Assembly: GCF_001661265.1 (NCBI RefSeq)
Contig: NW_017567020.1
Location: forward strand, 62,001 to 126,000
Source: Saitoella complicata NRRL Y-17804
Lineage: Eukaryota; Ascomycota; Saitoellomycetes; Saitoellales; Saitoellaceae
Direction of reading: 5' to 3'
Length of the DNA stretch: 64,000 bases
Shown here: positions 30,538 through 42,181 of the stretch, piece after piece
Layout of the letters: the number at the start of each line of letters is the position of its first letter
Position numbering within the stretch: position 1 is the stretch's first letter
Made by a program: the position numbers and the translations under genes
The notes under the pieces: model-generated
What the model was told of the DNA's origin: nothing
Databases searched by the model: none
Seen by the model: only the letters and a program-made list of their open reading frames with translations

Positions 30538-33500
30538 CTAAAGCGTCTCCCAACCTCCGATATCAATGGTAGCCTCCAACTTCCTAGCAACGTAACTCGG
30601 TACCCCATGACTGAGCCATAGATTCCTTACCGCAAGATCGTAGCGCTTCTGATTCAAGAACTGAGGTCGACCACGCTTCAAACCAACATCGACTTCGCCG
30701 TGAGAGTCCAGGTATGGTGCGTTGAAGAATGTCCCATTGCCGTTGTAGAGAAGCAAAATGACGCACTTCTTGACCATGAGGTACATTCCGATAGACCCGG
30801 TACAGTCTTGTGCATGCCGATTGCATTCTCCCTTGCCATCTTCTGAGCAGCAGAAAGACTGACTGCAGACGAACATTCCACAGAAGAGACAGATGGATGG
30901 GTCACTGGGTGCCTTCCCGCAGCGGTGACATCTGTGTGACAGAGACGCCTCAAACAGTATGTCCAACCTTCGCGGCAAGCCAATCAACTCATAGATCGTC
31001 GGGTGAGGAAGTCTAATCCTGGTAGTCAACTGCGACCGCTGCTCCGTGGACAAGTCCATTCCTCTAGCAGCGTGCTTGTACCAATGGTAATGCCTGCACC
31101 ATCCAGAAATCATCTCCTTGAGGATGATGCCGTCTGCAGTTGTTGATTCGTGAAGGGCACAGATATCAGTCAATGAAGGCAAATCCATCAGTCGGTATAA
31201 GCGAACCAACTCAGGCTCGTCTTCGTTAACTCTCGGTGCGTCGCTGAACTCCACATCGCATCCAGTATGGAAGAAAATGGCTGCTTTGCGCAAGAAGGGC
31301 AAGGCATACTTTTCAACCATACAGATCCAAATGCGCGTATCGAGCTTCGTGATCACATCAGGATGGATGTCGTTTCCACCCGCATGAAGCAACAAGTAAG
31401 ACGTATAGTTCCTGAAGCTCTCCAGGTCTTGTTCTGGGTATTGCAGGCTGCCAGCCATTGCCTGAATGCGATGATCTTTAAACCACGTCATATCCTCGGT
31501 CTGGATCTCATTAGCAATGGTAATGATGATCTGAGCGACTTGCGCAATCCAGCATAGGTGGAGAATGTGGCGAATGTCGATTCTCAGTGCAGGCGCAAGT
31601 GAGTAGGCGGTAGACACAAGCACCTCGAATGGATCGTCGAACAACAACGGCTTGAAGTCAAGCGTTAAGCCATCAGCTTCCTGGAGGCCATCGATATGGG
31701 GGTGTCCGAAGAAGATCTGAGTAAGCGTCCTTTCGACAACCTTGATACATTCCGGCATCATCTGCGAGCGTCCACCCAATCGGATGCCAAGCGTAGTAAA
31801 TGTCATGCATGACTCCCACAGAACCTTGAGCATAGTCAATGTCTGCTCCGGAATAGCCGCCATAAGCGTTTGAGGAACGGGGTCCTGCGACAAAACGCTG
31901 CCTCGTTGAGCGATCTCTGCTGCCGCTACGGTGGACGCGTACAGCTCCCAACACATCTCTACGCCCTTGATATTCGCGCCACCGTCGCTTCGGAACCTCT
32001 CTTCTTCTGCCGAAAAGCTTGCGCGGAAGCGGCGGTACATGGTATACAAGACCTCGGATTCACTTATTGCGTCTCCGCCAACACCACGCATTTGCCTGAA
32101 GTTCAGGTGCGAAACGGCGTTCTCGAGGTGGTTCTCATCGAGGGCTTTGAGGACAGGCTCAAACATAGCGTCTTCGATATAGAAGGTAACTGCATCTCGT
32201 AATTTCTTCGTGCGGCAAGACCAAAGTTCGCGTGATGAGTTATTGAATTTGATGGGGAGTTTGATCTCCGGCTGCAAGTCAGGCTCATCGCCCCATGTTT
32301 GGTAACGGCCAAGCGCTGCACCAACCTCCTCTGTCAAGAATTGTCCAAGATCCCGGCCTGATCGAAGCTCGCCAGGATAGGAGATCTGCTTACCCTTCCA
32401 GAGAATCGGAAGGAATGCGTTGCCCAAACTCTTGCAAAGCGGGCAAAGAACCTCCCTGCGATGTATATTCTCGGGATGATTCCTTGAGGACTGAACTGCA
32501 TGTCTCTGTACGACGCTCTCATGATACTGGTTAAAACACGTTGCATGCATTAGATGCCCACAACCAGTAGTAACTTTTCTGTCACGAACACACGCAGGAG
32601 GCCAGCCCATCCCAAGACCTTGATCTTCAACCTTCTTCCTCTTACCATCGGCAGAGAGAGTTGAACGCACTTCCTTATTCAAGGTAGCTGTGCCGAACGG
32701 CCTAATGTCTTCAGCGGATCGGTCAAGACTTGAGGGCACACCCAGGACTTCATAGACAAAGTCATTGTGTTCGAACGGTGTTTCGCGGAAGACATTGGTA
32801 GGTTGGACCATTGCCAAAGTACCGTAAATCTGTGATTCACCGCACTCTTCCTGACACAAGATACAAGTACCTGAAGGGAACTCCCAGTGTTTGTGTGGAG
32901 TCGAACCTGTAGTCGGTGCGTCATCCTCCATGTCTTCATCTTCGTCAGAGCCCCAGTCCATGTTGGCCATGAAGCTAGCTTGCTGCGCCTGCATCTGAGC
33001 CATAATCTTGGCTTGCCTGGCTTTCGCTTCTTCCTTCTTACGCTGAGCCTCGGCAGCTGCAGCGGTGGCCGAAGGATTGGCTTCACCGTCGGATCTGCCA
33101 AAAATGTCGCTGCGAATATTTTCTGGCAAAGATTGCAAGTCAAATTCCTTCAGCATATTCATGACCAAGGAGATCTTCGGATGAAGCGCGTTAACATCTT
33201 CGATGGTCGAAAAGAACTTCAGTTGTTCCAAGATACAGGGCCTCCTGTATTCAGCGTCGACACTACCGACCGGCGAAAACGTGCAGGCCTGGACAGCAAA
33301 GGCATTTCGTCCGTCCATTTTGTCTTGCTTCATGGCCAAGATGGTGAGATGTAAGGCCTGATCCAGTAAGGTTTCCGCCTTAGAGCTTTCCAAAGTCACA
33401 CGAACCCAATCAAGGGCATCGATGATGATGGAGACGAACGCAGGTGTGCGCACAACGTCACCAAGGCTGGTGAAAGGTCCGTTCGTAACCGGGCGAAGCG

Positions 33501-36500
33501 CTGGAACCACAACCGCGTCCTTCTCCGATTTACCTTCAGCCTTGAGCTTCTTCTGCAAGCGCTTCCTGAGCACAGACTCGGCCTCCTCGCGTTGATTACG
33601 TGAGAAGTGGAAGAAATACGGATCAACCATATCAAAGAACTCATCCTTGAGTTGATATGTTCCCTGGTCATTCAGGCCATCTGGCTCCCTAAACGAGGCA
33701 AACTTGCCAAGAATCTCTTCAAAGTTACCTTCATCAGCAACACGTTCAGGGATGCGTCTGAGTAGGTCAGAGTAAGTTAGAGGACCGAAGCACAGCGCAT
33801 GTGCGATTTCCCGTCCTGCTTGTTGTTCGTGACTCCAACCGACCGCGCTCGATCGCTCTGATAGAAGAGCAATCAGTAGTGCCAACATCTCTTCAAACAT
33901 ATACAGGTACTGCTCTTTGTCGTACGCGGGATGGTCTTGCAATTGCGATACTACCTGAATCGGAACCCTGAAGCGGTCCATCATGGAAATAAGGACAAGC
34001 TCGGGATCAACAATGCACAGCGCTAACTGCAAAAACAGAACGTCCTTGTCGTAAGTATGCACCCTGATTGAGGTCTCATGGTAATGGTGTTGTTGCCCAC
34101 GAATGCTAACACCATTACGTACCCAGAAGCCCATCTTGGCTTGAGATTGCAGCACGCACGTTCTCAACGGGTAGTCCGCAATGGCAAGGAATACCTGCTC
34201 AGCTTCCGCGAAAGCGTGGTAGCCGGCAACAGACCCAACCCGTTTGCAGGGTTCAAGAACAAACTGTTTGATCATGTCTGCAGGAAGCACACCGGCCTGC
34301 TCGACCAGCGAGATAAGAAGCCAATGCATAGGATGATGGAAACTCACAGATTCCTTATCGACCTCAAACTCAATTACACGTCGATTAGTGATCAGTTGAG
34401 GTGGCTGGTAGAACCTAACAGGACCTTTAGGTTCGTTGTTCAGGAACCTCATTCGGTCACCCCCCATAGCCCAAGTACCCAGCATTTTCGTAAGATCCGA
34501 TATTGCGCTGCACACTTGTATCGGTGAAGCGTATGCGTAAGCATCTGCGAAAAGTTTGCAAACCTTCGATACCTGGATGATAGCATTAAACGCATTCGCC
34601 CAGGTATCGGACTCGTACTCGACGTGTCTATCGCTGATGCGCTTGTTAGGGTTAATTCCCTGGAAGAGGTGCACAAAGTCGAAGAACTGCGAATAGTACG
34701 AGCTCGACGCTGGGATATCCTTCTTAATGGCGTCAGTGTTGAGGAGGTACCGAAAATCGTGGAAGAGATGGTAGTAACGCCTATTCTTGAAGCTCGACGA
34801 TTCGCATAGAGCGATAGCGTTCGGGTCGACTCTTGCTGGAGGTTCAATTTGTTTGTACGTAAAGAACGTATACAGAGCGGCGCAGAGCACTGTGAAGAAG
34901 TTAAACCGAGTGACTAGTTCAGTAGCAATTGACGGAACGGTGAATATCTGCACGGAGAAGAGAATAATCGAGTGCTCCGGCTCGCGATCGGCAATAAGGA
35001 AAGCTTCAGCGAGTTTGGGATAGACACGAGCAAAACGAATACCCATGATCCTCTTGAAAGCAGGCTTCACCACCATGGTGCCGATGTAAAGCTCTCTCAA
35101 ACCTTCTCGGGCGTTCTTCCATAACCTCAGATCAAACAGGAACAGCCAATCCAGCCTGAGATACTTCTTCGTGTCCTCCCATACCTCGGTAGGCCCAACA
35201 GGCTTCTTCTCCAACCAGTGGGCTTTCGCGTGAACTTTCTTCGGAGGTGTGGGTGTTTTTGCTGTTGCTCTTGCCGCTGCAGCGTTGAGTACGGGAACAA
35301 GCTGCTGCACTTGAACGCCCATGTCACCACCATCATCAGCATCTTCTCCGGCAAGCAGCAATATCTCTTCCAGAGCATTCTCGGCACCCATAAGAGCCAC
35401 GTCCTCAGCGCCGAATCCAGTCACCTGCGCCGCGTTCTCATCATCGCTATCATCCTCGTCGCTTTCCATATCACTCGGATCCTCCACCTCATCGTAACCC
35501 TGAAGGCCAACGCCAGCGTTTGCACCAGCACTGCCCCTCTTCCATTCCTTGCACAACTCCTCGCAGATGATTTCCCTCAAGATGTTGTCATCGTCACCGA
35601 CCTTGCATCCGGCAATGTCCTTCAGCCACTCAATGATTACACCACACATCTCCTCGCGGAAGACATCACGAGCGGAACGGACCGTGACAGCGAGACGGAT
35701 CTGTTCGATAACAGAGGCAACCTTCATACAATGCGGAAGTGCACTGCTGATCTCCACCGTTTCGCGTCCGATATTGTCGACTTTGTTGGCAACATCTTGC
35801 CCGAATGCACGGCCTTTACCGGTTGCTCGCGACACTTGCTCAATGACTTCCATGAATGTATGCGACTCATCATTCCAAAGAACCACCGCCCAAAGCTCCT
35901 GCCCATCTTGCTCTTCTGTAGGGTCATCCGGAGAAGACCGTGGGTATACGTCCTCGAATAATCGTGACGAGGTCTCATCCGCCATGACATCCTTATCATT
36001 CCTCTTCAACCTCAGATTCTCCGGCGAACAACTGATAACGTCAAGCATAAAGTCCAATGTCTGCCCAATTGTCCTCCGAATCGCATCCTTAAGTTCGTCG
36101 GGTATTGGTGTAGGATCCTTGGCCATTGGATCGGCCACTTCTTCGGAAGGTGTTGGTTCCACGTCGGCAGAGTGAATTGCGCATTTTAAAAGTTGTTTCC
36201 ACGCTTCCGGATCACCACAGTCGCAGCATCCACCGCTGCCGCCGTTCACGGAGAGCGACGTATCGTGTCCAGTGTGTTCGGAGGCGTGAAAGCATTTGGA
36301 GCACATGACGCATGTATCGTCGAGACCGCAGTTTCTGTAGACCAATTAGCAGGGTCCAGAAGGAAACGCCCATGTTTGTCTCACCTGCATCGGTAAACGG
36401 CTTCTCCCTTCTTGAAGACATGTCCACACGCTTCACCCCGTCCACCTTTCCTTCCACCACCTTGTGCCTTTACCAGACTCCAATCAACGCTGCCATCGGG

Positions 36501-36689
36501 CAATCGCTCTCGAGGCAATCCATGAGTAAAGAAGAGATGATTATACTTATTTGAGGCGGAGATTGCACCGAAAAGAACAGTGTAGAGGTCATTCTTGGCG
36601 GAAGGAGTGAAATGGAATCCGTGTTTGCGAGGAAGCGACAAGAAAGTCTGGGAAAGTTTGGTATGAGCTTGCTGGCTTAGGGACTCCAT
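30538..36689 (-). CDS. UBR1: N-recognin E3 ubiquitin ligase Ubr1
   Basis: Two exons, 36689..36385 and 36334..30538, give 2,033 aa (yeast Ubr1 has 1,950). Intron 36335..36384 has a GTGAGA donor, a GCTAAT branch and a CAG acceptor, and it splits the UBR box. Seen: the UBR zinc box (GHVFKKGEAVYRCR, then CGLDDTCVMCSKCFHASEHT and CCDCGDPEAW) for type 1 N-degrons; a ClpS-like domain with ELWAVVLWNDESHTFMEVIE at about residue 260 for type 2 N-degrons; a RING-H2 region at about residues 1260-1420 starting CILCQEECGES and containing CGHLMHATC and CPLCKSLGN; and the C-terminal UBL/autoinhibitory Cys-rich domain (CHRCGKAPSDPSICLFCG). Role: recognises destabilising N-termini with Ubc2/Rad6. Confidence 0.95.
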
Positions 36690-37077
36690 GATGTCCGTTG
36701 GTCCAGCAGTTGTCGTTTATCGGGGGTATATGCTCTTCCCTCCCTGGTTTCGTATGTTTTCGCCGGACCTCCCTCGAGACAGGCAGAGACACTGGGGAAC
36801 GCGGCCGGCGCACGAACATGCACATAATGCAGCGTACGTCACAGAAGATACAAAGCATGACTAGCTATAGAGAATGGGAGAGTTGTACATGTTGATGTTT
36901 TTATTATTAGATATTGACCCAGCTAAGGCGATGGGCCTGGTATTCTCCCCACGACCATCATCGCTCCGTAGTCATGGGCGTGTTGTACAATGAACGTCCC
37001 TCTTCCTCCGTCTAGGTCGACTTGGTCTTCTCCTCCTCCTCAAACCGCAATAGATCCGGACACTTTTTCGCCTAAAT
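36690..37077. other. intergenic, UBR1 leader and QCR9 3' flank
   Basis: 388 bases with no recognisable coding sequence. It should hold the UBR1 promoter and the QCR9 3' end. Confidence 0.5.
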
Positions 37078-37430
37078 TTACTCCTCGTCCTCCTCCTCGA
37101 CGTAGCGGTGGCGGATATCCTTCCACTGCTTACCGGCGTTCATCTTGTCCCAGAATCTTGAGGTGCCGACGTCGTAAACACTGTGCACGGCACTGTCAGC
37201 ATTGATCGTGCAAAAACTCTTATGTCCGCAAATTCCAAGCCCAGGCAACGGGCGACAATACGGATGTAGAGAGTCAAACTCACATCTGGAAACCGAAAGC
37301 GCCGAGGAAGATGGTAGACAAGTAGATGGAGTTGCGCTTGAAGACGGTGTTGTAGAGGGTGGTGGAGAACTAAACACACAGGTCAGTCATCGGTGAAGCA
37401 CGGCAGCAGGATCAGGACACGTACGGCCAT
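37078..37430 (-). CDS. QCR9: cytochrome bc1 complex subunit 9
   Basis: Three exons, 37430..37425, 37369..37284 and 37192..37078, give 68 aa (yeast Qcr9 has 66). The first coding exon is just ATG GCC, with donor GTACGT. The second intron (37193..37283) has GTGAGT and CAG. The spliced protein begins MAFSTTLYNTVFKRNSIYLS, followed by a single membrane helix around TIFLGAFGFQIAV and ends in GKQWKDIRHRYVEEEDEE, matching the family's FxxTxFKRN and GKLWKDVK blocks. Role: small single-span subunit of ubiquinol-cytochrome c reductase in the mitochondrial inner membrane. No single uninterrupted frame shows this gene, which makes it easy to miss. Confidence 0.92.
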
Positions 37431-37726
37431 TTTGAATGTCTTGTGGTTTCTTGAGTTTCCAGAGCTTCGGATTGGCGGTTCCTGAATTCGAAGGCCAGGC
37501 AGGACACAGCTGCAGTTGTGTGGGGGCCGGGCTGTTCGAAGATGGCTCAATGGGTGAGATGGGTGGAAAGGACGTGCTTTTTAGATTTATTCCAGATGTT
37601 TAAACCCGTCTCAATGTAAAACGAGGTCGCTCTCACGTGAACTTGTCACCGCCCGACCATCGCCGACGTTCGACATGGACTGTTTACATCATATATCGTC
37701 GCAATTGAACTCCAAGAACAGCAACC
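37431..37726. promoter_or_regulatory. shared QCR9/SF3B6 divergent promoter
   Basis: 296 bases between divergent starts. No clear element was assigned. Confidence 0.45.
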
Positions 37727-38187
37727 ATGGCAATGGCATTACGGACTGTATGTAGGACGATACTCATACTTCTTCTCAGAGAAACTAACGATCTTCTTAC
37801 AGCGCAATGTCCCTTCGGACGCAAACCGCATTCTCTTCGTGAAGAACATATCATTCAAGGTCAAGGATGAGGATCTGTGGGACCTGTTTGGTCGTTACGG
37901 CGCAGTAAGGTGTGTGTTCTGCGGTTCGACTCGAAAACGAGACTGACGAGTAGCTCACACACAGACAAATTCGAGTGGGAGACACAACGGCGACAAAGGG
38001 TACAGCTTACGTCGTGTATGAAGATGTCATGGATGCGAAGACCGCATGTGAGAAACTCAGTGGATTCAATTTCGCAGATCGATATCTTGTCGTGATGTAC
38101 CACCAGCCAGAAAAGATCAAGGCGACCGATTTGGCGAAGAAGGAGGCAGAACTGGAGAGGTTAAAGGCACGACATAACATCGAGTGA
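37727..38187 (+). CDS. SF3B6: U2 snRNP subunit SF3B6 (p14)
   Basis: Three exons, 37727..37747, 37803..37909 and 37965..38187, give 116 aa, with 55-base introns at 37748..37802 and 37910..37964. The spliced protein reads RNVPSDANRILFVKNISFKV (RNP2 is ILFVKNI), FGRYGAVRQIRVG, and KGTAYVVYEDVMDA (RNP1), then YHQPEKIKATDLAKKEAELE. This is one RRM with the short C-terminal helix typical of p14. Role: sits next to SF3B1 and contacts the branch-point adenosine in the U2 snRNP. The first exon is only seven codons. Budding yeast lacks this subunit, so its presence fits an intron-rich filamentous fungus. Confidence 0.93.
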
Positions 38188-38369
38188 ATCAACAGCATGT
38201 AGTGAAAGATTTTGGGATTGGGCTATTTCAACATGGAACGGCGTTTTGGGGGTTATTGTTTTCTTTCTTGGTCATAAGGGCATGAATGGTATTCCCGGCA
38301 TTTTTCGCACGAGTTATCAAAAACTGTACAACACACATATATATCTTAAGATTTTCTTCCTTCCTCCTC

Positions 38370-39847
38370 CTAAATCTTCAAGTCAAGCTTTCCGAAGATG
38401 AAGCTGATGACCAAAGTTGCGAAAACAGCTCCGGCAACAGTCATAGGCTTCCTCATCATCTCCCACTTTCCAAGCTCGTAAATGACAACAACCTCGCGGC
38501 CACGGACATCATCGACGATGTTCTGTGCGGAGAGCTCAACGACGGGCTTTCCGATGGTATCCATGAACCACTTGTGTACGCTCCTCGACTCCTTCATCGG
38601 GAAGGGGGTAGCGACCTGGATGTTCTTCGCACCCTCGGGCAGAACAATACGGACCTTCACATCCTCATACTGCACACTCTCCGGACCCTCCAAGAAAGGA
38701 ACCTTAATCGCATACTTCCCATCGTCAATCTGCTTCAACGACTGCGAAAGGTCTTGATCCCACCCGACGGTGTAAGAGTAATTCCATCCACCGAAAACAG
38801 GATAACGCGGGAAGATATCCAAATTTGCGTTTCGTCCACCTTCACGTCCAGCCCTGAATCGGGAAGTCGAGACATTGCCGATTTCGTCGGTGAAGTAGGC
38901 GTTACGGGTGCTGGGGTGCAAGCTATACCTCAACGAACGGACGGCAGAGCTAATGGGTTGGGTATAGGCGGACTGTTGGTACTGGACGCGGGAGAAGTAG
39001 CCCTTGAGCACGGCACCGACATTCGCGAGCCAGTATCGTTCTTCGACGGCGAGGTTTCCGCCCCAGTGAGAGATCTCGATGTCGCGCTCGAACTTTGTAG
39101 CTTTGACGACGGGAGCCTGAAACTCGTAGCGGACAGCGATCGGCTTACCCTTCGCACCAGCGACCTGAGGCCCGTAGGGACCGTAGGTCAACGCGGTACC
39201 GACACGAACAGGATCCTCCGCACCCTCGGTGTTTCCGTCGGTGGTCGTGACGTCGGGGATGTCGGCCGACTTGAGCTTGAACTTTGTGCGCTGCTTCTCG
39301 GTTTCGTAGGCGCTTGATGCGAATTGGTAGCCGTGCCATTGAAGATATTGTTTTCCGTTTTGAGGGATTTGGTAGGGGTGAGGGGAGACGGAGTCGACAG
39401 TTGCGGATGAGACGGTGAGAGTAAGTTTCTCTGAGGGTGCTAGGGATGTTGGGAAGGAGATTCGGTAGTATTCATAGCCCCTGTGAGGTACTTTAGCAAA
39501 GAGTCAATACATACGTGCACTTCGTGAGCGTACTCATCCTCGGGAAAGTGGTCATAACCATCATCCTCAACCACCTTCTCAACTTCAAACACCGCACCGT
39601 TCCCACCACTCTTCTTCTCCTTCGCCTCAACATACGCAACCTTGTCCTGTCTCGGTGCGAGCCAGTAATACTCGCTTACAGGCTCATCCGCAATGTTCTG
39701 CACGACCACGGCATAGGTTTCGCGAACGTACGGTTTCGTGAGATCGATTGTTCGGAGGAGATTGGTGTGTTTGAGGTTTGCTGGTGGAGTAAAGGCTGAT
39801 GCTAGCGATGCTAGAAATAGCAGGGAGGACAGTGTTGGGAGGATCAT
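38370..39847 (-). CDS. OST1: oligosaccharyltransferase subunit ribophorin I
   Basis: Two exons, 39847..39534 and 39480..38370, give 474 aa (yeast Ost1 has 476). The ATG at 39847 starts a clean signal peptide, MILPTLSSLLFLASLASAF. The upstream extension of the frame has no ATG that precedes it sensibly. Intron 39481..39533 has a GTACGC donor and a CAG acceptor. A GTATGT donor slightly downstream would leave the frame. Seen: the ribophorin I fold (HTNLLRTIDLTKPYVRETY, YYWLAPRQDKVAYVEAK, EISHWGGNLAVEERYWL, SLRYSLHPSTRNAYFTDEIG) and a C-terminal membrane helix (MTVAGAVFATLVISFIFG). Role: ER-membrane subunit of the N-glycosylation complex. Confidence 0.94.
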
Positions 39848-40041
39848 TGCAATTGCAATTGGTGTTGACTGCTCTGATGCTCTTGGCGGTTCGGGGGTCG
39901 CGCGAGTCCTCGACCGTCCGCCGGGCACGTGCACCCCGTATCGAGCACAACCGCTTGCGTCCCGAATTTTTCGAGGCGAAGGTAACGTAGACAAACCCAA
40001 CAATCTCCTTCTCTATTCTCAGTAGAATCGGTCATAGAGCG
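39848..40041. promoter_or_regulatory. shared OST1/NOB1 divergent promoter
   Basis: 194 bases between divergent starts. It carries a run of overlapping CAATTGCAATTG units next to the OST1 start. Confidence 0.5.
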
Positions 40042-41328
40042 ATGTCAGAGACCACAGCATCCCAGGCTCCTGTTGCTCCAACCGGCCCCGCCTTTGGCGA
40101 GCCCAGTGGACCCACTATCGACTCCCTCGTCCTCGACTCCGGACCCATCATCTCCGCCTCCATCAACACCCTCCGCGCAAAGGCTGCCCACTTTTACACC
40201 ATCCCCCGCGTCATCCAAGAAATCAAAGACCCCGCCTCCCGCGCCAAGCTCGCCCTTTGGGAACCCTTCCTCACAGTTCGCGCACCACAAGAGGCGTCAC
40301 TGAAGCATGTTGCGTCGTTTGCGCGCAAGACTGGTGATTATGAGGTTATGAGTGGCACCGATATGCAGGTTATTGCGTTGACGTATGAGTTGGAGTGTGA
40401 GTTGAATGGTGGGGATTGGAGGTTGAGGAATGTGCCGGGGCAGAAGGGGCCGAATGGGGTTGATCCGAAGAAGTTGGCGGCGGAGAAAACCCAGGAGGAG
40501 GGTGAGGAGAAGAAGGTTGAGGGAGAGGCCGAGCAGGTTTCTGAGCAGATCGTTGAGCCGGCAGCACCCGCTGAGGAGGCACCAGAGGCCCACGAGACTG
40601 CTGCACCATTGGTGGAGGTCACGGAGGAGCCAGAAGCGGAGACCCAGGAAGTCGTCGAGGAAGTCGAGGTAGTAGAGGAGGAGGAAGAGGAGTCCGACGG
40701 CGAGGGCTGGATCACTCCCTCCAACATCGCCGCCCACAAAGCAAAAGACGCCTCAACCCAAGACGTGACCTCATCCAAACCCCAATACATGAAAGCCGCC
40801 TGCTCAACCGGTGATTTCGCCATGCAAAACGTCATGCTCCAAATGGGTCTCAACCTCATCAACTACGAATCCGGTGCACGCATCAAGACGGTTAAGACCT
40901 GGGTTATGAGATGTCATGCATGCTTCAAGATCACGAGAAAGATGAACGAGAAGTTTTGCCCGGGGTGTGGTGGTGCGACGCTCATGAGGACGTCGTGTGC
41001 GACGGATTCAAATGGTAACTTCAAGGTGTTTTTGAAGAAGAACATGCAGTGGCACACCAAAGGAAATGTGTACTCACTCCCTAAACCCACGGCGGGCAGA
41101 GCGAACCAGAAGGGTGTGTTCAATCCCATCCTGAGAGCAGACCAGAAAGAGTACGAGAGAGCACAAAAGCGACACTCGAAGAAGAAGGAGGTGGATTTGT
41201 TGGATCCGGATTGGATGCCTGGGTTGTTGAGTGGACAGAGGGGTGGGCCTGGCCAGCAGGGCGTTAAGATTGGCATGGGAAGAAATATCAACGAGAGGCA
41301 GAAGAGGACTGGGAGGAAGAAGTCGTAG
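40042..41328 (+). CDS. NOB1: 20S pre-rRNA endonuclease Nob1
   Basis: A single exon of 428 aa. Seen: the N-terminal PIN domain beginning TIDSLVLDSGPIISAS with its metal-binding aspartate, FYTIPRVIQEIKDPASR with the next acidic site, and GDYEVMSGTDMQVIALTYELE. An acidic, disordered middle of about 100 residues follows (VEVVEEEEEESDGEGW). Then comes the Nob1 zinc ribbon (CHACFKITRKMNEKFCPGCG), the TKGNVYSLPKP block and a basic tail (NERQKRTGRKKS). Role: cuts 20S pre-rRNA at site D to form the mature 18S 3' end in late cytoplasmic 40S precursors. The start ATG is close to the conserved PIN strand and is accepted. Confidence 0.95.
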   Translation: MSETTASQAPVAPTGPAFGEPSGPTIDSLVLDSGPIISASINTLRAKAAHFYTIPRVIQEIKDPASRAKLALWEPFLTVRAPQEASLKHVASFARKTGDYEVMSGTDMQVIALTYELECELNGGDWRLRNVPGQKGPNGVDPKKLAAEKTQEEGEEKKVEGEAEQVSEQIVEPAAPAEEAPEAHETAAPLVEVTEEPEAETQEVVEEVEVVEEEEEESDGEGWITPSNIAAHKAKDASTQDVTSSKPQYMKAACSTGDFAMQNVMLQMGLNLINYESGARIKTVKTWVMRCHACFKITRKMNEKFCPGCGGATLMRTSCATDSNGNFKVFLKKNMQWHTKGNVYSLPKPTAGRANQKGVFNPILRADQKEYERAQKRHSKKKEVDLLDPDWMPGLLSGQRGGPGQQGVKIGMGRNINERQKRTGRKKS

Positions 41329-41805
41329 ATGATGGGAAAGGGGAGTTGGAGGTGAAACAGGACGCTTAGTAGCCCGTTGATCGGGGCATAGTCTACAATA
41401 GCTCCAATATACCCAGAGTAAAGATGAGCTAGGATGTGCACCGGGGCGCAATTATGGCGATGGGAGAAGGTAGATAGATGTCATGCTTTTTTGCTACATG
41501 GACTTTAAACCTAAACACCCCAATTTTTGTCTCGGTTTTGAGCCGCGAATGAGTCCGGTTGTTTTTCCCACGGGTGCTGCTTCTCTCACACGATTCTTTT
41601 CCCAAATCATTTCGCTTTGCTTTGATCATCTCTACAGAACGCTCTCTGCTGTTTGCTTTGTAATACTTTGGCTTCCTGGAACGAGACCCTGACTTGGAAC
41701 AACCGGCCCGGTACCGGACCTTATTAACTGAGAACCAGGCTCCGGAGTAACGTCATCCATCACCTTGACTCTTCAGTCCGAACGAACAGTCAAGACAAAC
41801 CACAA
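41329..41805. other. intergenic, no gene seen
   Basis: 477 bases after NOB1 with no conserved frame. It contains the NOB1 3' flank and probably the promoter of the small acidic ORF. Confidence 0.5.
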
Positions 41806-42048
41806 ATGTCCGCCCTTCTCCCCTCCTTCTCCAAAAACGATAACTTCATCCTTCCCAACATCGGGAAAGAAGACACCAACGTTAACGCTCGCGAGACAGA
41901 ACAGCAAGACACCCCTGTTGTTCATGCGAAGCAGAGCAAAGACGAGACACAAGCCACAAACGACGTCGTCCGTTCCGAACCGCACGAGCAACTTTTGGGT
42001 GATATCGATGAAGAGGGCATGAGTGAGGAATTGCAGGCCGGGCAGTGA
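41806..42048 (+). CDS. small acidic hypothetical protein
   Basis: An ATG-started frame of 80 codons with context acaaATGtcc. I do not recognise it. The product would be hydrophilic and acidic with no cysteine, signal peptide or membrane segment (MSALLPSFSKNDNFILPNIG at the start, LLGDIDEEGMSEELQAGQ at the end). The C-terminal LGDIDEEGMSEEL looks like a short amphipathic or interaction motif. It converges with the Arg-rich gene across 133 bases. It could be a real short gene or the first exon of a longer one, but no convincing downstream exon was seen. Confidence 0.4.
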   Translation: MSALLPSFSKNDNFILPNIGKEDTNVNARETEQQDTPVVHAKQSKDETQATNDVVRSEPHEQLLGDIDEEGMSEELQAGQ

Positions 42049-42181
42049 TCACGTCGAATCTTGAGGATAGCCATGATTAATACGAAGACTCCAGCCGCTG
42101 AACCAAATAACTCCAAAATGAAAACGAAACACCACGTAAACCCATTCACTGAATATCGTACACCATAATCCCACACGTTCC

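Noticed and set aside
38286-39317. 343-codon plus-strand frame opposite OST1
   Set aside because: Mirrors the OST1 second exon, shows no family resemblance and is not supported by an ATG in good context next to a promoter.
39516-39533. GTATGT donor at about 39515 for the OST1 intron
   Set aside because: Joining from this donor to the CAG at 39481 gives an immediate stop. The GTACGC donor at 39533 keeps the conserved frame.
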